A stretch of DNA of 64,000 bases from Ahrensia sp. R2A130 (GTDB lineage: Bacteria; Pseudomonadota; Alphaproteobacteria; Rhizobiales; Rhizobiaceae), in contig NZ_AEEB01000014.1 in NCBI RefSeq assembly GCF_000179775.1, forward strand, positions 1 through 64,000. The letters are read 5' to 3'. The notes beneath the pieces were generated by a model that saw nothing but the letters and a program-made list of their open reading frames with translations, was not told the origin of the DNA and made no database searches. The position numbers were made by a program, and so were the translations under genes. Each line of letters starts with the position of its first letter. Position 1 is the first letter of the stretch. Positions 1 through 7,236 of this stretch are shown one piece after another.

Positions 1-93
1 AGAACCCTTACCGGAGCCCTTGCCGGAGCCTTTACCTGAGCCCTTACCTGAGCCCTTGCCAGAACCTTTGCCTGAGCCCTTGCCGGACCCTTT
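1..93 (-). repeat. 12-bp tandem repeat encoding GSGK units
   Basis: About seven and a half 12-bp units, each coding Gly-Ser-Gly-Lys on the minus strand, continuing past the left edge. Units differ at wobble positions (GGC/GGT, TCC/TCA/TCT, AAG/AAA) but never in amino acid. That pattern suggests the protein sequence is under selection rather than being a fresh DNA slippage product. Confidence 0.85.
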
Positions 94-177
94 TTTTCTG
101 GCCGCGTATTCGTCGTTAGCACTGGCTCCGCCATCAAAGGCATACCAATCGAACTGATTATAGAGATTATCTAACAT
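1..177 (-). CDS. GSGK-repeat protein, N-terminal part (cut by window edge)
   Basis: Open reading frame read leftward from an ATG at 177 and still open at base 1, so at least 59 residues. The first 28 residues are acidic and aromatic (MLDNLYNQFDWYAFDGG, then ASANDEYAAR). From about residue 29 the protein is an uninterrupted Lys-Gly-Ser-Gly repeat with eight lysines visible in the repeat part. A GAGGA ribosome site lies about 7 nt upstream of the ATG. There is no signal peptide or membrane segment. Coding is supported by the intact frame and by third-position changes between repeat units that keep the amino acids. It follows, on the same strand, two kinase-like genes and a methyltransferase gene, so I infer that it may be the substrate of those enzymes, with residues 1-28 as a leader. 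I do not recognise a named family; the C-terminus is outside the window. Confidence 0.7.
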   Translation of the reverse strand, partial: MLDNLYNQFDWYAFDGGASANDEYAARKKGSGKGSGKGSGKGSGKGSGKGSGKGSGKGS

Positions 178-268
178 GAAATGATCCTCGAAATATGAAA
201 ATCAAATATATCAAAGCGATTCTTGTTTGTGGAAAATTCTAGATATTAACATAACTAAGTAATATGAA

Positions 269-297
269 TATTTACAATTTTAGTTATTAACCATCAA
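269..297 (-). promoter_or_regulatory. Possible promoter of the GSGK-repeat gene
   Basis: In the AT-rich gap between the kinase gene and the repeat gene, the minus strand shows TTGATG (292-297) and TAAATA (269-274) separated by 17 nt, a sigma-70-like arrangement. The rest of the 195-bp gap (178-372) holds a short hairpin sequence CCTGC-CCAT-GCAGG at 314-327 and a palindrome AAATTTAAATTT at 331-342, with no further gene. The -10 match is weak, so this is tentative. Confidence 0.25.
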
Positions 298-372
298 CTG
301 TAGATGCTGCGTTCCTGCCCATGCAGGCGGAAATTTAAATTTCTCAATGAAGTGGTCCAATAAAAGGACGGA

Positions 373-1401
373 TTAGCCTAGGCCGTAGCGATCGTGTACG
401 GCGCAGAGCCAAGGCGTAAGTGGTGCCCATTCTTCCACACCATCGCTCCATCTTTGCAACCTGTCGATCAGGCGAGAGACCTCTTGGGCCGTCACGCCGA
501 CCTTGTCACCGGCAAGGCAATAGTCGCGATCCCACCATTCATCGTCGCGATGGTAATTTTTTGTCGCAAGCCGCAAGCGCAACAACATATGAGTAATACC
601 GAAGTTGCGAAGATAATGGTGCGCTCTGTTGCGATCCATCGAACCGGAAAAAGCGGGTAGATAGCTGTTCAGCAAGCGTTGTTCTGCTTCGACAGTAAGG
701 TTGGACCACTCGTCGCAAATCACAAAGGCGAGATCGTCCAATGCCTTGCTGCGTCCGCAGTCTTCCCAGTCGAACCACACCGAACCAGAAGGGGTGACCA
801 TAGCATTACCGGGTCTTGCGTCCCATTTAACGAATTCGTCGCGCTTGACGTTCATGAACTGGACTAACCGGTGACGATCCAGCGCGGGTGCTTCGATGCC
901 TGCAAGTACAGAAATGCGCTTGGCAGCACCTGTGCGGTTCCAAAGCCAGTTATCGGCAACGCCGATACGTGGCACGCGGTGTTGCAAGCCAACAGTGCGT
1001 GCAGCCTCATGTAAGGCATGCAAACTGTCCAATGCATCTGCGGTTAGTCGCTCGCGCTCGTCTGCGTTCTCGGTGCGGTCCATGACCACGGGCAACCGCT
1101 CGCCGGTGACGAACTGCTGCACCACCCAGTCATCCTCTACCGCTCGCAGTTGAGGCACTTTGCCCGTCGAACCCAGAGCTTTTAATACGATGCCCTCGAG
1201 CTGAGCATCGTTGCTGTTTTCACGTCTGGCGAAGACGCAACGCTCATCCCCCATGTCGGCGATGAAGGCCGTTCGGCTTGTTCCGCCTGGAAACGCAACG
1301 CGCTCGGGCAAGCGTCCGAAAACCTTGCGGCTTAGCCGCTTTACCTGATCCGACCTTTCCTCACTGAACACTTCGGACGACGATTTTCCTGTTGCGGACA
1401 T
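373..1401 (-). CDS. APH/choline-kinase-fold phosphotransferase
   Basis: 342-residue protein of the aminoglycoside phosphotransferase (APH) superfamily, which transfers ATP phosphate to a hydroxyl group on small molecules or, rarely, peptides. The catalytic loop is WDARPGN at about 193-199 (Asp194, Asn199), and the metal-binding FDWED follows at 210-214. A glycine-containing loop (FPGGTSRTA) lies near residue 37. The usual His of the HxDxxxxN loop is replaced here. A ribosome site AAGGAA lies about 9 nt before the ATG. It is the third gene of the minus-strand cluster, 57 bp after the methyltransferase, with the GSGK-repeat gene next. Substrate is unknown. The family includes hydroxylysine kinase, so phosphorylation of a hydroxylated lysine is a reasonable guess from context, as is serine phosphorylation. 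Confidence 0.65.
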   Translation of the reverse strand: MSATGKSSSEVFSEERSDQVKRLSRKVFGRLPERVAFPGGTSRTAFIADMGDERCVFARRENSNDAQLEGIVLKALGSTGKVPQLRAVEDDWVVQQFVTGERLPVVMDRTENADERERLTADALDSLHALHEAARTVGLQHRVPRIGVADNWLWNRTGAAKRISVLAGIEAPALDRHRLVQFMNVKRDEFVKWDARPGNAMVTPSGSVWFDWEDCGRSKALDDLAFVICDEWSNLTVEAEQRLLNSYLPAFSGSMDRNRAHHYLRNFGITHMLLRLRLATKNYHRDDEWWDRDYCLAGDKVGVTAQEVSRLIDRLQRWSDGVEEWAPLTPWLCAVHDRYGLG

Positions 1402-1458
1402 GTGTTTCGTTCCTTGGTGGGTATTCAGATCGTAGGGTAGCTGTCGTTCAACCTAAGA

Positions 1459-3027
1459 CTATGCCTGTTCGATTACGCCGCCTGCATTGAGTGCTGCTAG
1501 TTTGCCGGTGAAGAATTCGTTTGCCTTACGCTTAAGACGGGCAACGCCTTTTTCGGACGCGCCAAATCCATGCTTCTCCCAGAAAGGATCATTTCCTTCT
1601 ACGATCTCTATCGCCACTGTCTCAACGGCTTGTTGGAAAGTTACGCCATTGAGGGCTTTTAACAGTCGCCCTTCCATGAAGCCGACGCGGTAAGCGCAGC
1701 CGAGTTTTGGTGCCATAAGGTAACAACGACCTTCGCCGTCAAGAATTTGGTCGAGGCATGTGCGGTTGATCGCATGTGCCATCTTATAGCTTGCAGACGC
1801 GCTGAGATGTTCGTGGTTCATCGTCTCCATGATGGGCTGGATCTCTTCGGTGCCCACTAGATCAATTGCGATGTTCACAGCTGCTTGCAAATCAGACGAG
1901 GCGGCCTTCTCTATAAACTGTCCGACCGTTTGACTGCCCCGCATCATTTTAGTGCGAAGTGCTGCAACCTCGGAGCTTTGCAGATCAAGCGTACGTCTTC
2001 CCAGCGAAGCCGTCTTACGTTTAGGTTCAAGCTGTTTTTTTGCACCCAGCTCATAAGCAGACAGCGCACGGTTACGTTCATCAGGAGTTAGTCGCAGCCC
2101 GTCCCGAATATACAAATCACGCCGGAAGAATTCGTTGCGCATCAGACTGCGGCGAGCTTCCGCTTCTGTTTCGTTAGCGGCTGAGTCTGCAAAGGTCTGC
2201 AGGTCCGGCGATAACACGTTGTCGATGTCGTTGCGGTGCGTTTTCATTGTGCCTGCAAAGTCCAAGCCCAAGTTCTTCATTCCGTTGGCGACATCTTCAA
2301 AATACATCGGTTCAAATATCTGGTTGCAAAATTCATGCGCCACGTAGTTGGGGTCGCGCACCATAAGTCGATCGAGATAGGTCGATGCTGACGGGTTGTC
2401 CTTGAAATAACGCGCTCCACCATCACGGACAGCGGCAATTGTCTGCAGAGCTTTTTGTGCCCGCTCCACCGACGTGCCAGATTCTGCATTGGAATAAGAC
2501 TGCATCATTCGCCACAGAGGAATGAGCTCAGACCAGCCGGGCAAAGTGTTGTAGCAGACATAAACCAGCCCACCCGGCTTCAGCGTCCGGTCGATCAGGT
2601 CGCGGATCTGCACACGGACATCCTCGCTCACCCAACTGTAGATACCGTGCAGGGCAAGAAAATCGAACATCGGTGGATCGCCATCGGCGTAGTCGCCAAA
2701 GCTGGCATCAATGAATGTGGTGTTGCTCAGCCCGCCTGCGGTCGCCAGTTCATTGGCGTTGACGATGTGTTCGGCGTTGAAATCAACACCGTGAAAATCA
2801 CCTGTCGGGAACATGGGGGCCAGAAGATTGACGCTCACCCCATTGCCGCAACCAAGATCGCAATAGCTAAAATCATCTATGACAGACGGTGCAGCAAAGC
2901 CGTTCAGGTTCGCAATGAAGCTCATTTTCAGCGGATTCTGATACTCGAAATACGACCAGGTGTATGGTGCATCGAGAACGTATTCGCCTTCGGTGTCGGG
3001 CATGTTAGTGGTCATGATGTTGTTCAT
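1459..3027 (-). CDS. SAM-dependent methyltransferase with regulatory domain (PKMT-like)
   Basis: 522-residue class I methyltransferase. Motif I, the SAM-binding glycine loop, is CDLGCGNGVS at about 56-65; the acidic residue after strand 2 is in GVDFN (80-84). TLKPGG and CYNTLPGW follow at about 148-165, after which come long helical regions. This layout, a Rossmann core followed by a large C-terminal part, resembles methyltransferases with the MethyTransf_Reg domain (PF10119), the group that includes rickettsial protein-lysine methyltransferases acting on OmpB. That assignment is by motif and layout, not alignment. It starts 6 bp after the kinase-dioxygenase gene, so the two are almost certainly co-transcribed. 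The lysines of the GSGK-repeat protein are a candidate substrate by context. The start is the first ATG; no strong ribosome site is visible, consistent with coupling. Confidence 0.65.
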   Translation of the reverse strand: MNNIMTTNMPDTEGEYVLDAPYTWSYFEYQNPLKMSFIANLNGFAAPSVIDDFSYCDLGCGNGVSVNLLAPMFPTGDFHGVDFNAEHIVNANELATAGGLSNTTFIDASFGDYADGDPPMFDFLALHGIYSWVSEDVRVQIRDLIDRTLKPGGLVYVCYNTLPGWSELIPLWRMMQSYSNAESGTSVERAQKALQTIAAVRDGGARYFKDNPSASTYLDRLMVRDPNYVAHEFCNQIFEPMYFEDVANGMKNLGLDFAGTMKTHRNDIDNVLSPDLQTFADSAANETEAEARRSLMRNEFFRRDLYIRDGLRLTPDERNRALSAYELGAKKQLEPKRKTASLGRRTLDLQSSEVAALRTKMMRGSQTVGQFIEKAASSDLQAAVNIAIDLVGTEEIQPIMETMNHEHLSASASYKMAHAINRTCLDQILDGEGRCYLMAPKLGCAYRVGFMEGRLLKALNGVTFQQAVETVAIEIVEGNDPFWEKHGFGASEKGVARLKRKANEFFTGKLAALNAGGVIEQA

Positions 3028-3033
3028 TTCAGG

Positions 3034-4893
3034 CTAAAGCCAGCTCAAAAGCTTGGCGTGTTCAGGCGAAAGCTTGCTGATATCGAGATCGGCAAGATCG
3101 ACGGGGCTTTGGTTGTCGTAATTTAGATAGTCGCGGAACCACGGCCGTTGATAGACCATCGAAACGATTGGCCGCGGATGCAGTGAACGATTGGCAAGAC
3201 CGCGATGCGACAGCCGGAAATCCATCAGGAAAGCCGAACCAATTGTAAGGTGCGGATCTACATGCGGCATCGATTTCGACGCACTTGAACTGATGCGATG
3301 GCTTTCAGGCACCAAACGTGTCGTGCCGGTTTCTTCTGTAAGATCGACCAGTGGGACAATCATGGTCATGGCAAACGGCGGCAACGCCATTTCGCCAGCT
3401 TCCGGGAAAAGTGCCGAATGGTCTTTGTGCATTCGCTGGTCTTTAGACCCTGGAAGCGATGTCACGCAGGTATAGCTACCAAGGATCGCGTCGTCGGATA
3501 ACAGCCGTTTTACAACCGGCATTATTGGCTTCGCGGCGAAGAAATCCGGCTCGTCGAAAGGTGCGTTCATCGCAAGCGTCACCATGAAACGCTTGTCGCC
3601 TACACGAAGCGTGTCGTCATGATTGGCGGAGGACAGGTAAGAGCCGTATTGTGATAGATAGGCTTCCCGCATCCGTTCGATATGGGCGGTGGAAAAAGCG
3701 TTTTCCATGATGAGCGTACCGTTGCGCCCGAACAGTTCTGCGGCCTCGTCAAGCTTTGTGGAAGCGACATCGCCGGACTCACGCTCCGTTTGGGTAAACG
3801 TTACCGCGAGCTTCGACCAATGCGATGTTTTCGCGGGTTCTACCTTTGGGGATGTTGGTTGTTTGATAGTGTCGGCTGGCGGTGCAACCGAGGCCTCATA
3901 CATTTTCAGCACCATCACCAGGTCGTCCAGGCGTCGTGTAATATTACGTGCGATGGTGGACGATCCATCAGGTACCACAGGGGGATAATCTGCAAAGCCG
4001 AGTACATAGTGCATGACGCCAGCCACCGCTGCAGATGGCACCGCGCTGCGCAACGCGCGCTCGTCAAGTAAACCCGCTTTCATGAGCGGAGTGGCCCACG
4101 CCATCACCTGCGCAAGGTCGCTTGCGATGGGGTTATCTGTGCCTGCCATTGCAGCAGGCGCAGCACGAAGTGCCCTGTACACGCGTGCTGCACCTGAAAA
4201 CTGTGCGTGGAGCGAATAGCCAGCCGGGGCAAGCAACGCGTCGTCCCAGTCGAAAATGACGGTTGAACCGTCAGCGCAACGCATGGCATTAGAAGTGCGC
4301 AAGTCGCAGTGCTCCAAAAGCACTGGAAGGCTGTCACTGCGAGAAACTAATTCCTGCAGCCGATCCCGCTGAGGTCCCAACTTCGCGCGATACCCCTCAG
4401 CCTTTTCGCTACCCACCAATTGAGAAAGGTTCGCACTACCATCACCTGCAATTTCGATTTCTTCTCCGTTCACGAACATGAAGAAATTTTCGACGAGTTC
4501 GTTTGTCGGAAGATATCGCCGGTGACCCATGTTGGGATATTGAGCGTGAATTCCGACTTGGATGGCGGCAAAGCAGCTTAGAATATCGTAGCGGTCCTCC
4601 GGTTTTGCATCACGAGCGAATTTGGTGCCGTCAATATCTGCAAATAGGTACCATCCGCGATCTGGACGACTGGCCAAGAGTTCGGGAACCCGTTCAGGAA
4701 CCGTATTGGACAAGGCCGTGTGAAGCGTCTGCAAGCCAGTATCAACAGTTGGCGAAGTCTTGAGGAAGCACCGGGATTCGCCGCCATCTAGCTGGTAAAC
4801 ACTGGCCCACGCATGATCCGATATCATTTTTGAGTTTTTGTGGCCGGAATAAAGACGTGCCCACCCCAGGCAGCGTTGCTCTTGAATCGACAT
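3034..4893 (-). CDS. Fusion of APH-type kinase and PhyH-type Fe(II)/2-oxoglutarate dioxygenase
   Basis: 619-residue two-domain protein. Residues about 1-335 form an APH-fold kinase: catalytic loop HCDLRTSN at 195-202 (Asp197, Asn202) and metal-binding FDWDD at 214-218. After a Pro/Lys-rich linker (about 338-365), residues about 385-619 form a phytanoyl-CoA dioxygenase-like domain. Its iron ligands are visible as HKD (His489, Asp491) and SHRG (His563); Arg574 probably binds 2-oxoglutarate. PhyH enzymes hydroxylate unactivated carbons and APH enzymes phosphorylate hydroxyls, so the fusion suggests sequential hydroxylation and phosphorylation of one substrate. It is the first gene of the minus-strand cluster ending in the GSGK-repeat gene. 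Both active sites look intact. The true substrate is not shown by the sequence. Confidence 0.7.
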   Translation of the reverse strand: MSIQEQRCLGWARLYSGHKNSKMISDHAWASVYQLDGGESRCFLKTSPTVDTGLQTLHTALSNTVPERVPELLASRPDRGWYLFADIDGTKFARDAKPEDRYDILSCFAAIQVGIHAQYPNMGHRRYLPTNELVENFFMFVNGEEIEIAGDGSANLSQLVGSEKAEGYRAKLGPQRDRLQELVSRSDSLPVLLEHCDLRTSNAMRCADGSTVIFDWDDALLAPAGYSLHAQFSGAARVYRALRAAPAAMAGTDNPIASDLAQVMAWATPLMKAGLLDERALRSAVPSAAVAGVMHYVLGFADYPPVVPDGSSTIARNITRRLDDLVMVLKMYEASVAPPADTIKQPTSPKVEPAKTSHWSKLAVTFTQTERESGDVASTKLDEAAELFGRNGTLIMENAFSTAHIERMREAYLSQYGSYLSSANHDDTLRVGDKRFMVTLAMNAPFDEPDFFAAKPIMPVVKRLLSDDAILGSYTCVTSLPGSKDQRMHKDHSALFPEAGEMALPPFAMTMIVPLVDLTEETGTTRLVPESHRISSSASKSMPHVDPHLTIGSAFLMDFRLSHRGLANRSLHPRPIVSMVYQRPWFRDYLNYDNQSPVDLADLDISKLSPEHAKLLSWL

Positions 4894-5368
4894 TTTGAAA
4901 TATCCACATTTCCCTAATTCCCTGCAGGATCGGATAAGTCGATTACAGTCGGGTTAATGTGGGCAGGCAGAGCATTTTTTAGACATCCGCTAGCGGTGCT
5001 GCGTGCTCGAGATCAGTTCTCTTGAACCGCGAGGTGAACTAAATTTCGTGGCCCGTGCACCTATATGACGACGAACATCCCATAGGCTTTTCCGGAATTG
5101 CAAATTGTGAATTTTGAGATGATCTGGTGCCTGCCCAATCGTCTGTGAACGAAAATAGCCAGAACTCACCTTCCTGTGGGTCGACGTGATGGCCTACCGT
5201 ATCGCTTGGGCCAAGGTGTGCGGTCTTAGCTTAGTCAATATCGACGGTGTTGCCAGATCGAGGCCTCTACTCGAACGCGAAAGGATCAAACGAGACACGT
5301 TCAAACAACGGCGTTTGCAACACTGCAACCAAGCCGCGTAAAATTGGAAGCGTTGTTCTATCTTGCGA
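4894..5368. other. 475-bp intergenic region without a recognisable gene
   Basis: Lies downstream of the TRAP permease gene and upstream of the kinase-dioxygenase cluster, both on the minus strand, so it should contain the cluster promoter. A short palindrome CTTGG-G-CCAAG is at 5205-5215, and a T6 run on the plus strand lies near 4976-4981. I found no convincing terminator after the permease gene, no clear -35/-10 pair, no RNA gene and no ORF with coding character. Confidence 0.5.
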
Positions 5369-6652
5369 TCAACGAAGCGCGCCAGGCAGATAGAGTGCCA
5401 GTTGAGGCAGCGCGATGAGCGCTGCGACCATTGCCAACATGGCGAGTACAAACGGCATAGCGCCCAGCATCACTTCGGACATAGAGCCGCCCTTGCGTGC
5501 GGCCTGAACCACGTAGAGATTCAAGCCCACAGGTGGTGTAATAAGCGCCATTTCGATGAGAACAATCATCAAGATGCCGAACCAGATCGGATCATAGCCG
5601 AGGCTGACAATAATCGGCACGACGATCGGAATAGTGATGACCATCAGCGACAGCGTTTCGATGAAAAATCCGAGTACGATATACATGGCGACGATGACCA
5701 TGAGCATCCAGAACGGGTCGAGACCGAGACTTGCAAGGAATGCGCTGAGCTCATTCGACAAACCGGCGGCGGATAAGGTGAAGTTCAGGAATGATGCGCC
5801 AATGACGACCAGCATGATCATGCACGTGATTTTGACCGTACCGACCAGCGCTTCCGTTATCATTTTGACCGATACTGCGCCGAACATCGCGGCGATAATG
5901 AACGCTCCGCCAACTCCGACGGAAGCGGCTTCCGTGGGTGTTGCCCAACCTTTGTAGATTGATCCGATGATCATCGAAAATAGGATGATGATCGGCCCTA
6001 GCGAAGCCAGGCCCATGATCATTTCACGCAAGGGAAAAGTTCGTCTCTGGCCGCCCAATTCAGGGCGGATGGAACAGATGACAGCGACCATCGCCATGAA
6101 CAGAAGCGCCAGCAAAATGCCTGGCACCAGGCCAGCAAGGAAAAGCTGTGGAATGGAAGTCTGGGTTAGGAACCCATAGACGATGAGATTGATCGACGGT
6201 GGGATCATGATGCCCAACGTTCCGCCTGCTGCGATAGCACCAGAAAATAGTTTGGGATCGTAGCCCAGCTTTTCAGCTTGTGGCATGGCAACCGTTGCTA
6301 CAGTTGCTGCCGTGGCTACCGACGAACCGGACGTGGCGGAGAACATGGTTGCGGTTGCGATGTTGGCGTGAACCAGCCCGCCGGGAAGCCACGATACCCA
6401 GCGGTCGAGCGCTTCATATGTGCGCGCGGCGATGCCGCTGCGGACCAGCAATTCGCCCAGCAGCACAAAGAAGGGAATGGCGATAAGGGCTGCGTTTTCG
6501 GATGTGGACCAGACCATCGACCCAAGCCCACGCAGAAGCGGAAAAGGCGTGAAGAATTGATCGATGCCAATGCCCAGCAGGAAAAGGACAATGCCGACGG
6601 GAATGGAGAGTGTGAGCAGACCCAACAGGCCGATAGAAATGAAGCCGAGCAT
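5369..6652 (-). CDS. dctM: TRAP transporter large permease (DctM family)
   Basis: 427-residue, strongly hydrophobic inner-membrane protein of normal DctM length. Family-typical stretches include GIPFFVLLGELLVRSG-like sequence near residue 60, the SATSGSSVATAATV segment near 105, and a Pro-rich GIMIPPSINLIVYG near 150. It forms the sodium-coupled translocation subunit for a carboxylate-type solute delivered by the periplasmic binding protein. Its ATG overlaps the stop of the small permease by one base (TAATG), so translation is coupled. Substrate is not readable from sequence; the hydro-lyase upstream hints at a hydroxy- or amino-acid. Confidence 0.92.
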   Translation of the reverse strand: MLGFISIGLLGLLTLSIPVGIVLFLLGIGIDQFFTPFPLLRGLGSMVWSTSENAALIAIPFFVLLGELLVRSGIAARTYEALDRWVSWLPGGLVHANIATATMFSATSGSSVATAATVATVAMPQAEKLGYDPKLFSGAIAAGGTLGIMIPPSINLIVYGFLTQTSIPQLFLAGLVPGILLALLFMAMVAVICSIRPELGGQRRTFPLREMIMGLASLGPIIILFSMIIGSIYKGWATPTEAASVGVGGAFIIAAMFGAVSVKMITEALVGTVKITCMIMLVVIGASFLNFTLSAAGLSNELSAFLASLGLDPFWMLMVIVAMYIVLGFFIETLSLMVITIPIVVPIIVSLGYDPIWFGILMIVLIEMALITPPVGLNLYVVQAARKGGSMSEVMLGAMPFVLAMLAMVAALIALPQLALYLPGALR

Positions 6653-7197
6653 TACGCGCCCTCCACTTCAGGAAAGACTCCGGTGAAGCTCTCGGCTTTC
6701 TGGAACTCGCCCTTTGCCACCAGCGCCATTGCCGCAATGAAAGTTAGCCACGCCATAATGGCGAACCAAATCCAGCCCGCAAACCACGGTACCTGAACGA
6801 GGGCCAGCGGTGTTTCCAGCGGCGTGTTCGCGTGGGAATTATTCTTCAGCGTTGCGGCAACTACCTGCCAGCACTGGACCGCGATGATCGATACGGTGGA
6901 AGCAAGCGTAAACATCGACACCAGATCGAAGACGGCCTTCCATTTTGTCGATGTGTTGCTGCGCAGGAAATCGATCCTGACATGGGAGAGTTCGAGCAGG
7001 GCATAAGCCATGCCCCACGCGGTACCGATAGCCATCACGTAGCCGGAAATTTCGTCGGTACCGCCGAGAGAATTGCCCAGACGGCGAAGAACGATGTCGA
7101 CAAGGACCAACGCAGCGCAGGCGAGGAACATGACGCCGGTGATGATTGCCACGCCCCTGTTCAAGCTGCGCAGTCCTATGAGAATTCGTTCCGCCAT
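6652..7197 (-). CDS. dctQ: TRAP transporter small permease (DctQ family)
   Basis: 181-residue membrane protein with four predicted hydrophobic segments (about 13-32, 48-66, 90-110, 138-160), the usual DctQ topology. A ribosome site AAGGAG lies 7 nt upstream of the ATG. It sits between the binding protein and large permease genes of the same operon. DctQ pairs with DctM in the membrane to receive the loaded binding protein. Confidence 0.9.
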   Translation of the reverse strand: MAERILIGLRSLNRGVAIITGVMFLACAALVLVDIVLRRLGNSLGGTDEISGYVMAIGTAWGMAYALLELSHVRIDFLRSNTSTKWKAVFDLVSMFTLASTVSIIAVQCWQVVAATLKNNSHANTPLETPLALVQVPWFAGWIWFAIMAWLTFIAAMALVAKGEFQKAESFTGVFPEVEGA

Positions 7198-7236
7198 CTG
7201 GGCGCTCCTTAGTTGTCCCCGTTACTTTTGGGCCTG

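Noticed and set aside
1-93. CRISPR array
   Set aside because: Repeats are 12 bp, contiguous without spacers, and read as an open GSGK coding frame.
2455-3126. Plus-strand frame of about 223 codons across the methyltransferase start region
   Set aside because: Lies antisense over two well-supported genes, without ribosome site or family features.
5194-5451. Minus-strand frame of 85 codons in the 4894-5368 gap
   Set aside because: Overlaps the end of dctM, no ribosome site, Arg/Cys-rich low-quality composition.
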